From Hirsutella rhossiliensis (lineage: Eukaryota > Ascomycota > Sordariomycetes > Hypocreales > Ophiocordycipitaceae), in assembly GCF_020360975.1 (NCBI RefSeq), contig NW_025408675.1, forward strand, positions 1,302,001 through 1,366,000: a stretch of DNA of 64,000 nt. The letters run 5' to 3'. The notes beneath the pieces were generated by a model. That model was not told the DNA's origin. It worked only from the letters and a program-made list of their open reading frames with translations, and did no database searches. A program made the position numbers and the translations under genes. This document shows, in pieces, positions 1-10,400 of this stretch; within the stretch, counting starts at the first letter, position 1; each line of letters starts with the position of its first letter.

Positions 1-87
1 GCTATGAAGGACGAGGAAGGCGACAAACAAACGGGTGGTGAGGAACTGCCAGAGGTTACGGGGGACAATATGGAGGTTGATGAGTAG
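1..87 (+). CDS. C-terminal tail of an unidentified acidic protein (partial)
   Basis: Frame 1 is open from the window edge to a TAG at 85-87, giving 28 residues rich in Asp and Glu and ending MEVDE. The rest of the gene lies outside the window. Acidic tails like this occur on many nuclear and proteasomal proteins, so no family can be named. The next gene (TBCA) ends at 370 on the other strand, so the two are convergent with about 280 bp of non-coding, pyrimidine-rich sequence between them. Confidence 0.45.
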   Translation, partial: AMKDEEGDKQTGGEELPEVTGDNMEVDE

Positions 88-369
88 CGAGCGATCAAGA
101 GGCCCGGATGAAGCATGGAAATTCTTGTTTTGTTCTCTATATCTACAGCCACTGCATCTCTAAATACCACGACAGGGAACTCAGAAGCCGAGGACGCAAA
201 TGTCCAATCAATGGACTTGTTTATTCGCAGGTGGTATCAGACTCGCGTTCATCTCACCGTCACAATAATGTTGCCGTGGAATCAACCCTGCCTGGGCTCG
301 TCCGTCACCAAGCCGACCTTCGAGACCCCTTTGGCCCATAATGTAAACTTCCCCCCCTTCCCCCTTTCT

Positions 370-811
370 TCACGCTGTCTTGGCCTCTTTCAGCACGGCC
401 CTGGCCTGCTCCAAGTCGGCCGCGCTCACGTCGCCCTTGCCCTGGCTCGACTCGATCTGCTCCTCAAGCCTGGCGATGGCCTCTGTGATTCGCTTCCGCA
501 ACGGTTCGAAGACGGCCTTGGTCTGCTCGATGGCGATTTGCTGCGCGCGACACCAGATCAGCAACAAGGCCAAGCCGCACACACGAGTCCGTTCCCTCGC
601 AGGCCAGCCCCGGCTCAAAACGCACCTGCTGCTTCAGCATAAACTCTTCGTTGCCGTCCTCCTCGCCGCCATGCCCGCCTCTCTTCGTCTTGTCCTCGAG
701 GGCCTTGGCATGCGCCTCCTGCTCGGCCAGCTCCGTGCGGTACGAGACTTCTTCCTTGCGCAGGCGCACCACTGCGCCCGAGGCGATGGCGAGCGCCGAC
801 GGGGGAGCCAT
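370..811 (-). CDS. TBCA: Tubulin-binding cofactor A (beta-tubulin folding cofactor)
   Basis: Two exons on the minus strand: 811..626 and 540..370, joined across an 85-bp intron (541-625, GTGCGT...CGCAG) that keeps frame. The product is 118 aa, the usual size for this family. It begins MAPPSALAIASG and has the family's helical layout: a first helix with RLRKEEVSYRTELAEQE, a Gly/Asp-rich turn (about residues 44-56), then FMLKQQ and a second and third helix (QIAIEQTKAVFEPLRKRI, ARLEEQIE). Cofactor A captures beta-tubulin released from chaperonin and holds it before alpha/beta dimer assembly in the cytosol. A longer upstream extension of the same frame exists, but the ATG at 811 starts where the family homology starts. 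The family call is from recognition of the helical pattern; the splice sites are read directly. Confidence 0.85.
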
Positions 812-1570
812 GTTTTGCTTCGCGCCGTGCGGTGGGAGCAGTTTGGCGAGGGGTCGGCCGGGGGCTGGGTGGATACTAATACGGTTGGAGGATGGGAGCT
901 GAAGGAAGAAGAGGGACAAGGAAGAGTTCACGGATTGGATGTAGCCAAGGTTGAAGCAGGCAAAGTGTCTTGTTGTTTGGTCCTGACGAGGGCCCCCCTC
1001 ACCCTCCTTATCGCGCCTTGAGGTGACGTGGGGTTCCCTGTAGCGGGGCAACGGCTCTGCTGAATTTCCACGTCCAGCGGCTGTCCCAGTACACAGAGAA
1101 CTCACCTTGGCCGTATCAACCATCAACGACAGGCACAATTCAGCCCATGTATCCTTCAACGCATGCGTCTGGTCCGCTGCTCAAGCAGTCATTGCTATGT
1201 AGTAACAACCGAGGGAAGCGCTTGTGCTTGCTGGAGACTCGACTATCCAGGTCAAAACATCACAACACCAAAACACCGGTCCACGCCGACCGACGGCGAC
1301 ACGAGCGCCCCCCTTTCGTCCTCTCCAGCGACCCTCGCGTCACAAGTCTTCCCCTTTTTTGCAACACCCTCCCGCTCCAGGTCCAGTGTGACCCCGAGCG
1401 ATAAATGGTATCTCCCTACCAACGCCTGCAACGCCTCAGAGTGGTCCAACAAGCCAATGCTCAACAATGCACAGATTCAGTATTGTACACCAGCAGACGC
1501 GCCATTTTCCCGCCGGCCGTCCAAACACATTACCATCAAGTAGTCGTCCTCACTGTCGAGCTGGCAAGCT
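812..1570. other. Intergenic region between TBCA and RAD21
   Basis: 759 bp between the TBCA start and the RAD21 stop. It must hold the TBCA promoter and leader and the RAD21 3' end. Open frames here run on both strands without codon structure or recognisable homology. No RNA gene or repeat was seen. Confidence 0.5.
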
Positions 1571-3503
1571 TCATGCTTCTACGGCCACAGTGGGTGCGCA
1601 GACTGCCGCCGGCTCCGGTTCGTCCTGGTTCGAAATCTCGCCGCCGGCTTCGCGCTCGGCCCAGTCTCCCCAGAGGCCTCGCTTGCCCCTGACTCGAATG
1701 GGGGCTCCCAGCTCAGGCCCCTGCTCCACCTTGATGGCGTCCTTGGTGGCCAAAACCAGACACTCAAAGAACATCTTGGTTGCCTCTGCCTTGGTCGTCC
1801 GCTTCTCCGGTAGCAGGTTCTGGAACACGACCGACGTCTTCTTCCTCTTCTCGTCGTTGGTGGCGGCTTCGGCGCCAAACAGATCGCGCAGGATGTGAAC
1901 GGCATGCTTGGTGCCGACAGACACAAGCCCGCTGTCGGCAGGATGGACGAGGGGCGCCGTGGTTTCGTCAAATGCCGGCATTGGGCTGCTCTCTTCGCGG
2001 TCACGGTGATCCTCATCGTCAGCGGGAATCTCCAAGACGGTGCCGTCTGGCGCCGCGCTCTGGTTGCCCAGCCCCTCGCCGTCGAAGCCAAAGTCGGTGT
2101 CGTCTCCGAGCTCAAGGCGAGGCGACTTGACGGCGCCTTGGTCGCTTTCCACGTCGGCGATGCCGCTATCTCGCTTCCGCTTCAGCTCGCTCACTCCATG
2201 CCCCGAGTTCAAAGACAGCATGCCGCGCAGCTCGGGAGCCCACGCGGAGCTCCTGCCTTCCATCATGATAGATGACACGAATCCGCCATTCTTCTGCAGG
2301 TCCATCAGAGCGAGTAGCAAGGGATCGCGGGGGAGGAAGGCGGCGGGCTTGATGATGTTTTGCCTGTCAGCCTGCTGTTGCTTGATGTGGCTGCTCGATA
2401 GCGCAATTTCTTCGTCGGGCATCATAATCTTTTGCTTCTTGGCGCGCTGCGCGGGCCGCCGGACCAGCGTGTGTTCGGTGTCTTCCTGCGGCTCGTATAG
2501 ATCAGTATGGTTGTGGCGGACGTACTCGGCCTCGACTTCCCGGGCGAAGGCCTCGTCAATGTCAGACAGCGGGGACTCGGAGATTCTTGCGCGGTCCAGG
2601 TCCGCGGCGCCGGTCATTTCGGGCATTGCAGACTGGTCGCCCGGGTTGAAGCCGAAGTCGTCGTCGCCCATCTGGATGTCGCCTTCTCCATCCGCGATTC
2701 GCACAATGTCGTCGCCCAGGTCAAGAGCAAGAGAGTCGTCCTTAGCAGCGCCGGGCTCGCGACGCGCCTCAATGTCGGGTTCGCTAAACACGTCGTCTTC
2801 CACGTCGCGCGGGGCGGGCGCGTCACGGCCCATTTCGATGCTCTGGCTCGGGCCGCCATCCATGTCGAGGCCAAAGTCGAGCTCAAGGTCGAGATCATCC
2901 ATGGGCGCCAAGGCATCTTCGTCCATGCCGTTGTTGTCCTGCAGGAACTGGCTGTTGTCAAAATCCTCTTGCAAGTTGATGTCTCTGTTGCTGACGCGTC
3001 CTTTGCGGCCGACGGGAGTCGCTGTCACTTCGTCCACCTGCGACAGAAGCCACGACGCGTCAGGGGGTGGGGGGAGCTCAAGGTTATCATATGGTGTGAT
3101 CTTGTCTGGGAGCAGCAGAGCCTCGCGGTTGGGCATTTGCATATTGGCGGCCATGTCGTTGTTGCCGCTGGATCGGAAAGCCTAAGAAGACGGGAGTCAG
3201 CGTGGTGGCGGGACAGAGCGGGCGGCGAGGTCAACGAACCATTTTGATTTTCATCATGGCCTCGTTGCAGTCGTCGAGCAGATAACGCGTCTTCCGTTGA
3301 TATATCCTGACGACGCCGAGCAGCAGCTGGCTGCTGAGACGTAGGGCCATGGGCGCCTGGTTAGGCGTGATGATGGCCTCGACGCTGTCGGTGACATTGG
3401 ACTGGAGGATGTGGTTCTTGGAAAGCTTGCGCTCGAGGTTGGCCGACAGCCAGACGCGGGCGAGCGGGCCGCTCTTGTTGAGCAGCGTCTCTGAGTAGAA
3501 CAT
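1571..3503 (-). CDS. RAD21: Cohesin kleisin subunit RAD21/SCC1
   Basis: Two exons: 3503..3240 and 3181..1571, with a 58-bp intron at 3182-3239 (GTTCGT...TTCTTAG). The spliced protein is 624 aa. The N-terminus MFYSETLLNKSGPLARVWL is the SMC3-binding Rad21/Rec8 N-domain (residues 1-100), and the junction KIKM/AFR across the intron matches the conserved end of that domain. The middle (about 100-480) is acidic and disordered. The C-terminal winged helix (about 530-600) has VFQNLLPEKRTTKAEATKMF and binds the SMC1 head. Candidate separase sites are SIEMGR/D (cleavage after R207), DIEARR/E (after R229) and EAEYVR/H (after R310). RAD21 closes the cohesin ring that holds sister chromatids together. 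It is divergent from PMR1, and the shared upstream region carries a fresh transposon. Confidence 0.93.
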
Positions 3504-4612
3504 GGTGTCGTGGCGCGACGGAGCCGGGACAGTACGATGATTGACTGGCTGGGAAGAGCGTCAGGCTGCGCGGGCGAGGCGACCGACTCCGGGCCGGTGG
3601 ACGGTAGATGGGAGACGCTGAGAGCGGGCGCGGACAGCGAGTGCAGGCGAGTAAACACGGGACAGGGGCGCGTTTGTGCAAAGGGGGGTAAACAAGGCTC
3701 GGGAGCGTGTCAAGAGATGATCGCGCGCCGATAAAAACAGCGCAGGAGCATCAAGCAAGCGGCGGCAATCGCCCGAGGCGTGTTTGTCTGCGCGCGACAA
3801 AGCAAAGGCGGATGTGAGCGCGAGCGACGGTGATGATGCGGACTGCAGGTTTGGGCCCTGATGGTGGAGGTGAGCAGGTCTTGTTAGGTTCTGTATCGCA
3901 GGCCCGGGTGACTAAAATGGCGTGGCTGGGGGCGGGCAGTGGCTGTACTTTTGGTGCTCGGTTTCCGGTGGGCCGCAGCAGGTACCTGCTACATAGCCGT
4001 CGTCTCCACCGCTTCCGTCGCTGCCCACACTGACTGGCTGCACGCGGCGACATCCGCCGGTGAGTTGCCTCGGGGGGCGGCTTTTCCCGACGCTGGACTA
4101 TGTAGGCAGTACAGATTATCTAACTGCAAAAGCTGTACCCGCGCTCGCGAGATCAATGTGTGTGAATGACGAGGGCGTTGCCGATTTTGCTCTCTGCTAA
4201 TATTAGCCCGTGTCCACTACTGTACCTCTGGTGGCTTATTACCTAGTACTACTTACTGCACCTTACTATCTACGTAGCTAGTAAGTAGGTAGGCAGGTAC
4301 GTAGTTAACTTAGTGAACCGCCTCTCAGCTCCTTTAGGGCCCTGACCCAGCATACGGGTACAGTAATGCGCCGCAGCGGGCTCTCGTTGGCGAGTGGGCA
4401 AGATGATGCTTCAAGCAGTGTCGTCCGCGTCGGCGTATGCACGCAATTCACAATGATGTGTTTATACAACAAAGCATCAAGAGCTACGTATGCTGGCGTG
4501 TCTCGCAACATGTGCTGTAAGTATTCGTAGAAGCCTCAGCCTCGACGCGCCATTGGCTGGCCCAAATACCTACAGTACCTTAGTACCTACCTTACCTACC
4601 TACCTAGGTAGG
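3504..4612. promoter_or_regulatory. RAD21 upstream region with TACCTAGGTA-type simple repeats
   Basis: About 1.1 kb without a convincing gene. It contains RAD21 promoter sequence and two clusters of short palindromic TACC/GGTA words (around 4240-4310 and 4560-4612). The second cluster abuts the transposon insertion site. Several short open frames are present, but none shows family homology. Confidence 0.45.
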
Positions 4613-4614
4613 TA

Positions 4615-4739
4615 CCGTAGGAACTCAACAAATCCGTCAGGTCTTGGCGGCGTGGGACAGGGGGGAGCGCAGGGATTAGCCCCGCAGCCAATTTGTATAG
4701 GGTACAGATCCACTCGTTCCAGCCCGAGCCAGCAAAGCT
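4615..4739 (+). repeat. Left 125-bp terminal inverted repeat of the pogo-type element
   Basis: Starts CCGTAGGAACTCAAC and ends AGCAAAGCT. The reverse complement of 6900-7024 matches it over all 125 bases. The repeat is GC-rich, longer than the few tens of bases usual for Fot1-like elements. Confidence 0.93.
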
Positions 4740-4825
4740 AGAAGGCAGCCCACACACAAACATACTAAATTTGAAGCTCTCGCGATGGCTATTGCCGCAT
4801 TTATTGACGTTATTTGTAGGCGTTA

Positions 4826-5161
4826 ATGACCGCGCTTATCCACAAGGCTACTAACGAGGTTGTAGATGTTACAGACGACTTTGCAGCCGCTGCCTGCTTT
4901 GAGGTCGGACAGGAATACCGACTTCAGTATAAGCAGCCCTCAAGCCTTGGTGTCAAATTGGGCATTTCCCTTACTAAAGAGGGCATCCATTACGGCTGGG
5001 TCAGGGAACGAAGTCGTCACGATGTTGAGACTGTCCTCCAGCAAGGAGGAAGCCCTTGGTGCCGTGTTGAGTGCCGCGGCAAGCGTTGGAGCAAATTTGA
5101 TGCCCAGCTTGGTGTATATCGCGAGTGGCAAGAAGGGCAAGCATTCTTCTGGCTAGACTAA
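4826..5161 (+). CDS. Transposon-borne accessory ORF, 111 aa, unknown function
   Basis: Intact frame of 111 residues lying wholly inside the pogo-type element, starting 86 bp after the left TIR and converging on the transposase. I do not recognise the family. The protein is soluble-looking and mixed alpha/beta, with no signal peptide or membrane segment; it is rich in Trp and charged residues in its second half (SPWCRVECRGKRWSK, YREWQEGQAFFWLD). Gly and aromatic spacing suggests a small compact beta-rich fold, but that is a guess. Its conservation as a clean frame inside a young element suggests it is expressed. It could be an accessory transposition or regulatory protein, or a captured host fragment. 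Confidence 0.6.
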   Translation: MTALIHKATNEVVDVTDDFAAAACFEVGQEYRLQYKQPSSLGVKLGISLTKEGIHYGWVRERSRHDVETVLQQGGSPWCRVECRGKRWSKFDAQLGVYREWQEGQAFFWLD

Positions 5162-5189
5162 GATACTATTTTTACTAGGGATTTTAGTA

Positions 5190-6848
5190 CTAAATTATAG
5201 AATCAGCATCGAGAAGTCGGGCAATTAAGACTGCCTTTTTCCCTATTGTTGAGAGCCCTCGAGCCCGTAGCAATGCCTTGAGCTCTAGGCAACGAAGCAC
5301 AAGCAACCCAGTCTCACGATCTATTCGGTCTTCTGCCTCGTCGCCTTGTTTGACAATTTCCTCCTCGTCAAGCAGGCCCGAGACGCCTTCTTCGTCTTTG
5401 ACGATGACGTCTCGAGCCTGCTCCCAGTTTGTAAAATCGATCGCGGCGGCAGGGATGTCTTTGACGCGGATTTCTATATCCTGCGTGCCGTCGGGCCTGA
5501 TGCTGATGCCGCAGTTGAGAAACGCCTTCTGTACGAGCTCGGCCCGGCTCTCGAGGGTGCGGACGGCGCTGGCGACCACGAAGGTTGTCATGATGCGTTT
5601 TTCTCGTATAGACCACATCGTGAGACCGCGAGCCTCACGCTCGGAGACGTACTCGTCAGTAGCATCGCGAAGCCAGTCTTTAAGAGGTCTGTTGATAGCT
5701 GTATCGAGAGGCTGAAGAAGGCTCGTGCAGCCCGGCGGGATCAACGCGGTCACAACCTTGTGCTGACGTAGCTGATGAAGCACATCATCGGTCTTGTGAA
5801 AAGAAGCCACATCCATCACAAGGAGGAAGTCATCATTGCGGCTGACGATAGGGGCAAGTTCGTCACGAATCCAGTCTTTGAATAGCTCCTCGTTGTTATA
5901 GGCAGTCTCGTTGAACTCAACAGTAACCTCTGGCGAGTAGAGATGCCCTTCGTCTTGCATGATCCTTCCAAACGGCGGCGGGGCCCCATGGAAGATCACC
6001 TTCGGCTTCAACCTCTGGATGCCGTCTGCAAAGATATACAGGATTAATGTAGCCTGCCTCTTATTCCACCCACTACGATCGCTCTTGCCATCGATAGTAC
6101 GTGCCCCACGCTGCTCATATGTATAGCCGTCGAGGTATTCAAATGGGATAGGCGTTTCATCGAGGTTAAGGATACGGTGCTTCCCAAAGCGGCGTGTAGG
6201 CGAGTTGAGAATAGCGTCAAGGGCGACTTGAGGCTTGTGCCGGCGGCTGACGCGTCGTATGTAGCGGAGGAAGCTGTTGACGATCTCGATGTATTCTTCG
6301 GGGCGCTTAGTCGCTTGTTTCGTCACTCTTCGACGTACGAGACCGTGCCTTCGTCGAAAGAGTCCCCACCAGCCGTTTGAGAAAGTAAAGATATTGTCTA
6401 CCGCTGGGTTAAGGCTCTTGAAGATACTTCTAGCTTGTCTTTTGAACCAAGAGACTGTGACGATGGATTTATTAGCCCGGGCAGCGATGAACCGCTTGAC
6501 AAGCTCCTCCTCGAGCTCTGGCCAGCGAGGGTGATATACCCTCTTTTTGGCCTCCTCAATAAAGCGTGGGTTGGAAGCCCAGCTGGATATTGTAGTCCGT
6601 GGGATCTTGAAGTGCCTTGCAACCTCACTAATTGTGGGCTCACGATAGCCTCGTTCGTTGGCGTGTGGCGACGATGGATCGAAGATTCGGTGATGCGTAA
6701 GGAACATCCTAACCTCATCTTTCTTGCGGTCTGAATAGCTTCGTTCAACGCGATTGATAGACTGACTGGCTCGAAAGACCCGCTTGCCGGGCTCTTTTGG
6801 CTTCGGGCCGGGCTTGAGGTTCCTGTCAAGCTCGCCAAGGGGCGGCAT
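5190..6848 (-). CDS. Pogo/Fot1-family DDE transposase with C-terminal SAP motif
   Basis: Intact 552-aa protein. In order: an AT-hook-like basic stretch (GPKPKEPGKR, residues 14-23), a Psq-type helix-turn-helix (about 66-95, PTISEVARHFKIPRTTISSW), a CENP-B-type HTH (about 105-175, WPELEEELVKRFI...FSNGWWGLFRRRHGL), and a DDE_1 catalytic core with D230 (LNLDET), D346 (LLVMDVASFHKT) and D382 (LLQPLDTAIN). The spacing between the second and third Asp is 35, the DD35D signature of pogo/Fot1. Residues about 515-547 (LELKALLRARGLSTIGKK) look like a SAP DNA-binding motif, which is not part of the classical Fot1 layout. The start lies 51 bp inside the right TIR, so the promoter is probably in the TIR. 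It should bind the TIRs and cut and paste the element at TA. Confidence 0.93.
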   Translation of the reverse strand: MPPLGELDRNLKPGPKPKEPGKRVFRASQSINRVERSYSDRKKDEVRMFLTHHRIFDPSSPHANERGYREPTISEVARHFKIPRTTISSWASNPRFIEEAKKRVYHPRWPELEEELVKRFIAARANKSIVTVSWFKRQARSIFKSLNPAVDNIFTFSNGWWGLFRRRHGLVRRRVTKQATKRPEEYIEIVNSFLRYIRRVSRRHKPQVALDAILNSPTRRFGKHRILNLDETPIPFEYLDGYTYEQRGARTIDGKSDRSGWNKRQATLILYIFADGIQRLKPKVIFHGAPPPFGRIMQDEGHLYSPEVTVEFNETAYNNEELFKDWIRDELAPIVSRNDDFLLVMDVASFHKTDDVLHQLRQHKVVTALIPPGCTSLLQPLDTAINRPLKDWLRDATDEYVSEREARGLTMWSIREKRIMTTFVVASAVRTLESRAELVQKAFLNCGISIRPDGTQDIEIRVKDIPAAAIDFTNWEQARDVIVKDEEGVSGLLDEEEIVKQGDEAEDRIDRETGLLVLRCLELKALLRARGLSTIGKKAVLIARLLDADSII

Positions 6849-6899
6849 CGCGAAAATAGCCTCAAAAAAGACCTCTATGGAGCAGGAAAGTGTGTGTCA

Positions 6900-7024
6900 A
6901 GCTTTGCTGGCTCGGGCTGGAACGAGTGGATCTGTACCCTATACAAATTGGCTGCGGGGCTAATCCCTGCGCTCCCCCCTGTCCCACGCCGCCAAGACCT
7001 GACGGATTTGTTGAGTTCCTACGG
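6900..7024 (-). repeat. Right 125-bp terminal inverted repeat of the pogo-type element
   Basis: Reverse complement of the left TIR without a mismatch. A long open frame on the minus strand runs through it from 7545, but this is a chance frame across the insertion boundary. Confidence 0.93.
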
Positions 7025-7461
7025 TAGTTATCCCGTGCGGCTCCAGGAAAAGAAAGCCGGAGCCTCGAGGCACGGTAGATCGCTGAAACAGCAGAGGTGT
7101 CTTCCCTGATGACCTCCCGCGGGACCCGACCGACCCCCTGCTGCCCTGTTTTTTCCCGGGGAGACGTCTCGACGCCAAGCTTATTGCGCTGTACGACACA
7201 TATCTCATATCCGTCGTCGCGGGTGCCCCCGGCAGTCGAGCACCTCCTGTTTTCCCATCGCTTCACGCCTCGCCTCGGATCCTCCCTCCAACCTCGACCT
7301 CGACCTTGATTGACCCGGATCCCTCTCGGCTTCCCCCTGCATGCGCCGCCCGAGCTCCCCTGCCAGCCGCCGCTCCCTATGACCCAGCGCGTGCGGTCCT
7401 CGCTCGGCCGATGATCCTCGAGCTTTCGCTGCATCCACGCATCCACTCGGCCCTCGCAACG
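7025..7461 (+). promoter_or_regulatory. PMR1 upstream region and leader
   Basis: 437 bp between the transposon and the chosen PMR1 start. It is C/T-rich towards the gene, as fungal leaders often are. The frame of PMR1 exon 1 is open upstream to 7306, with other ATGs at 7306 and 7411, so a longer N-terminus cannot be excluded. Confidence 0.45.
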
Positions 7462-10400
7462 ATGCAGCTGCTCTGGAAAGGGGGCCAGGCCTCGGCCAAC
7501 GAGTCTCTCCTCCCCATGTCCAGCCTTCCCACCATCGCGGATCACTCATCGGACTCCCCCACCACCGACAGATCGCCCTCCCGGCCGCGACATGCCCGCA
7601 CATCGTCGGCGCATGCCAAGGTGAGAAGCCAGACGCAGCTGCATCCCCCCATTCTCAGCCGGGGCCGACTAACTTTGCCCATAGGGAGTGGCGGACCAAT
7701 TCTCCTACATGACGCCGAGCGAGGCAGCCGCCGAGCTGCGAACCTCGTTGACACTTGGCCTTTCTCCGACCGACGCCCTGACGCGACTCGGCGAGTGCGG
7801 CCCAAACGAAATACCACACGAGCCCCCCGAGCCCCTGTGGCTTCGCTTTGTCAAACAGTTCCAAGAGCCCCTCATAATGCTCCTCCTCGTTTCCGCCGGA
7901 GCCTCTCTGCTACTGGGCAACATGGATGACGCTGTCAGCATAACCGTCGCCGTCACCATTGTCGTGACCGTTGGCTTCGTCCAGGAATACCGATCCGAGA
8001 GGTCAATAGAGGCCTTGAACCACCTTGTGCCGAACCACGCCCACCTGGTGCGCGCAGCCGGCAGGTCGTCCGCCCCTACAAAATCCCCAACCTGGCCCCC
8101 GCCTGTCGAGGACCACCTGAACCAGGTCGGTGGCTCGGGGGCCAAGACTCCGGTGGATGAAGCACTGGATGCGGCGTCGTCCAAGGTCATGGCTGGCCAG
8201 CTTGTACCCGGCGACCTGGTCCTCTTCACCACCGGCGACCGCATCCCTGCTGATATTCGCGTCACAAAGGCTTCGGATCTCAGCATCGATGCGTCCAACC
8301 TCACCGGAGAGACGGAACCCGTCCGAATCACGACCGAGGCACGATCGCGGCCAGTCAACGCACTCGGAATCAGCCATGTTCAGCTTTTGCGGCCGCAGTC
8401 CCTCGCCCCGGGCGACGGAAACGAGCCCGACAGAGGCGGCGGCGATTCGCACAACGTTGCATACATGGGGACATTGGTCAAATCCGGCCATGGCCAGGGC
8501 ATCGTCTTTGCCACTGGCGGCAGCACCCATTTTGGAACGATTGCTACGAGTGTCTCTGGCACCGAGAGTCCTCGCTCGCCGCTTCAGCTTTCCATGGACG
8601 AGCTTGGGTCGCAGCTGAGCAAAGCCTCGTTTGCGTTCATTGGTCTCATTTCTGTCGTTGGGTGGCTGCAAGGAAAGAAGCTGCTCGAGGTCTTTACCAT
8701 TTCCATTTCGTTGGCTGTTGCTGCCATCCCCGAAGGGCTACCCATCATCGTCACAGTGACTCTGGCCCTCGGAGTGCACAGAATGGCTCGGCACAATGCC
8801 ATTGTGCGCAGGATGCCCAAGGTCGAGACCCTGGGCTCGGTGAATGTGGTCTGCACCGACAAGACAGGCAAGTCTATGCTTGCGGTAACGCTGGGCTCGT
8901 GCTAACAAACGCAGGTACCCTGACTACGAACCACATGGCGACCACCGAGATGTGGTATTTTGGCGCCGGAGGCGTTGTCGACATTGCCTCTGACACAGAA
9001 ACCATGGAGGCCAAGCTTAGCCAGGCGTCAATGCGAATCCTGCGCATTGGCAACATTGCCAACAACGCGCGGCTCACTCGTAAATACACCGAAAACGGCG
9101 TTGCCGCCTCGGCGGTCCTGTCCTCGACCCTTGGTCCCGAGCAAGTAGCGCCCTATTCCAGATGGATCGGCCAGCCGACAGACGTTGCGATGCTAGACTT
9201 GGTTGACAGGTTCAATGAACATGACGTGCGGGAGTCGATTGGCCCTCGCATCAGCGAGACGCCGTTCAGTTCCGAGCGGAAATGGATGGGGGTCACGATT
9301 GGGTCGGATCCAAGGGGCGACAAGGAGTACGCGTACATGAAGGGCTCCATCGAAAAGGTGCTTGCCGCCTGCGACACCTACCTGGAAAAGGACGGCAGGG
9401 AAGTTGTGCTCGACTCGAGCCGGCGTGAGGAGGCTCTCGGAGCGGCGGAAACTATGGCCGCCAAGGGCCTCAGAGTACTCGCCTTTGCGAGTGGCCCCGT
9501 CTCGCGTTCTGCAAAAGGTAGGGCGGCATCGGGCGGCCCGCGGGGAAGCACTCCCGGTCCAGAGCACGGGGCCAGCTCGCCACGCCGGACACCGGATGAT
9601 GCCTACAGCGATCTCACTTTTGCTGGCTTGGTGGGAATGAGCGACCCGCCGAGGCCAGGAGTCGCACGGTCCCTTAGGCGGTTGATGAGGGGCGGTGTCA
9701 AAGTAATCATGATTACAGGAGACGCCGAGACGACGGCCCTCGCCATCGGAAGGCAGCTGGGGATGAGCATCGCTGCGCCCAGCGCCCACTCGTCGAGCCA
9801 AACAACCGTCAAGCCGGTCCTCAGGGGAGATGAGGTGGATCAGATGTCGGAAGAAGGCCTCGCGCAGGCCTTGCAGCACACGACCATCTTTGCCCGAACC
9901 ACCCCGGATCACAAGCTAAAGATCATTCGCGCACTCCAGTCGCGTGGAGATATCGTGGCAATGACTGGGGACGGCGTCAATGACGCCCCCGCGCTGAAAA
10001 AGGCCGACATTGGTATTTCCATGGGTCGCCACGGAACTGACGTGGCCAAGGAGGCATCCGACATGATCCTGACGGACGACGACTTTTCCACCATCCTACG
10101 CGCCATCGAAGAGGGCAAGGGCATCTTCAACAACATCCAAAACTTCTTGACGTTTCAGCTCAGCACGAGTGCCGCGAGCTTATCTCTCGTCTTCCTTTGC
10201 ACCTGCTTTGGGTTCAAGACGCCTCTCAATGCAATGCAGATTCTTTGGATCAGTAAGTCGGCCCGGACCGTACAAGGCCCTTTACTCCAATCCTAACGTG
10301 CGCTGTAGACATCATCATGGACGGGCCTCCTGCGCAGTCTCTTGGCGTCGAACGGGTCGACCCGGACGTCATGAATCGACCGCCGCGGAGGCGAAACGAC

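Larger units (their letters stand above)
4615..7024. mobile_element. Complete pogo/Fot1-type DNA transposon, two genes, perfect TIRs
   Basis: 2,410-bp element bounded by inverted repeats of 125 bp (4615-4739 and 6900-7024) that I find identical base for base, and flanked on both sides by TA (4613-4614 and 7025-7026), the target duplication of the Tc1/mariner-pogo superfamily. Inside are a 552-aa DD35D transposase on the minus strand and a 111-aa ORF on the plus strand, convergent with 28 bp between their stops. There is no RIP signature. Perfect TIRs, an intact transposase frame and a clean TA pair imply a recent and probably autonomous insertion. Confidence 0.92.

Noticed and set aside
464..1159. 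Long N-terminal extension of the TBCA frame
   Set aside because: Family homology starts at the ATG at 811; the upstream part has no codon structure or known domain.
3939..4169. 76-aa ORF with a hydrophobic start upstream of RAD21
   Set aside because: Overlaps other equally long random frames in a GC-rich spacer, with no promoter or homology.
6862..7545. 227-aa minus-strand frame across the right TIR
   Set aside because: It runs through the transposon border into PMR1 upstream sequence, so it can only have arisen by the insertion and shows no homology.
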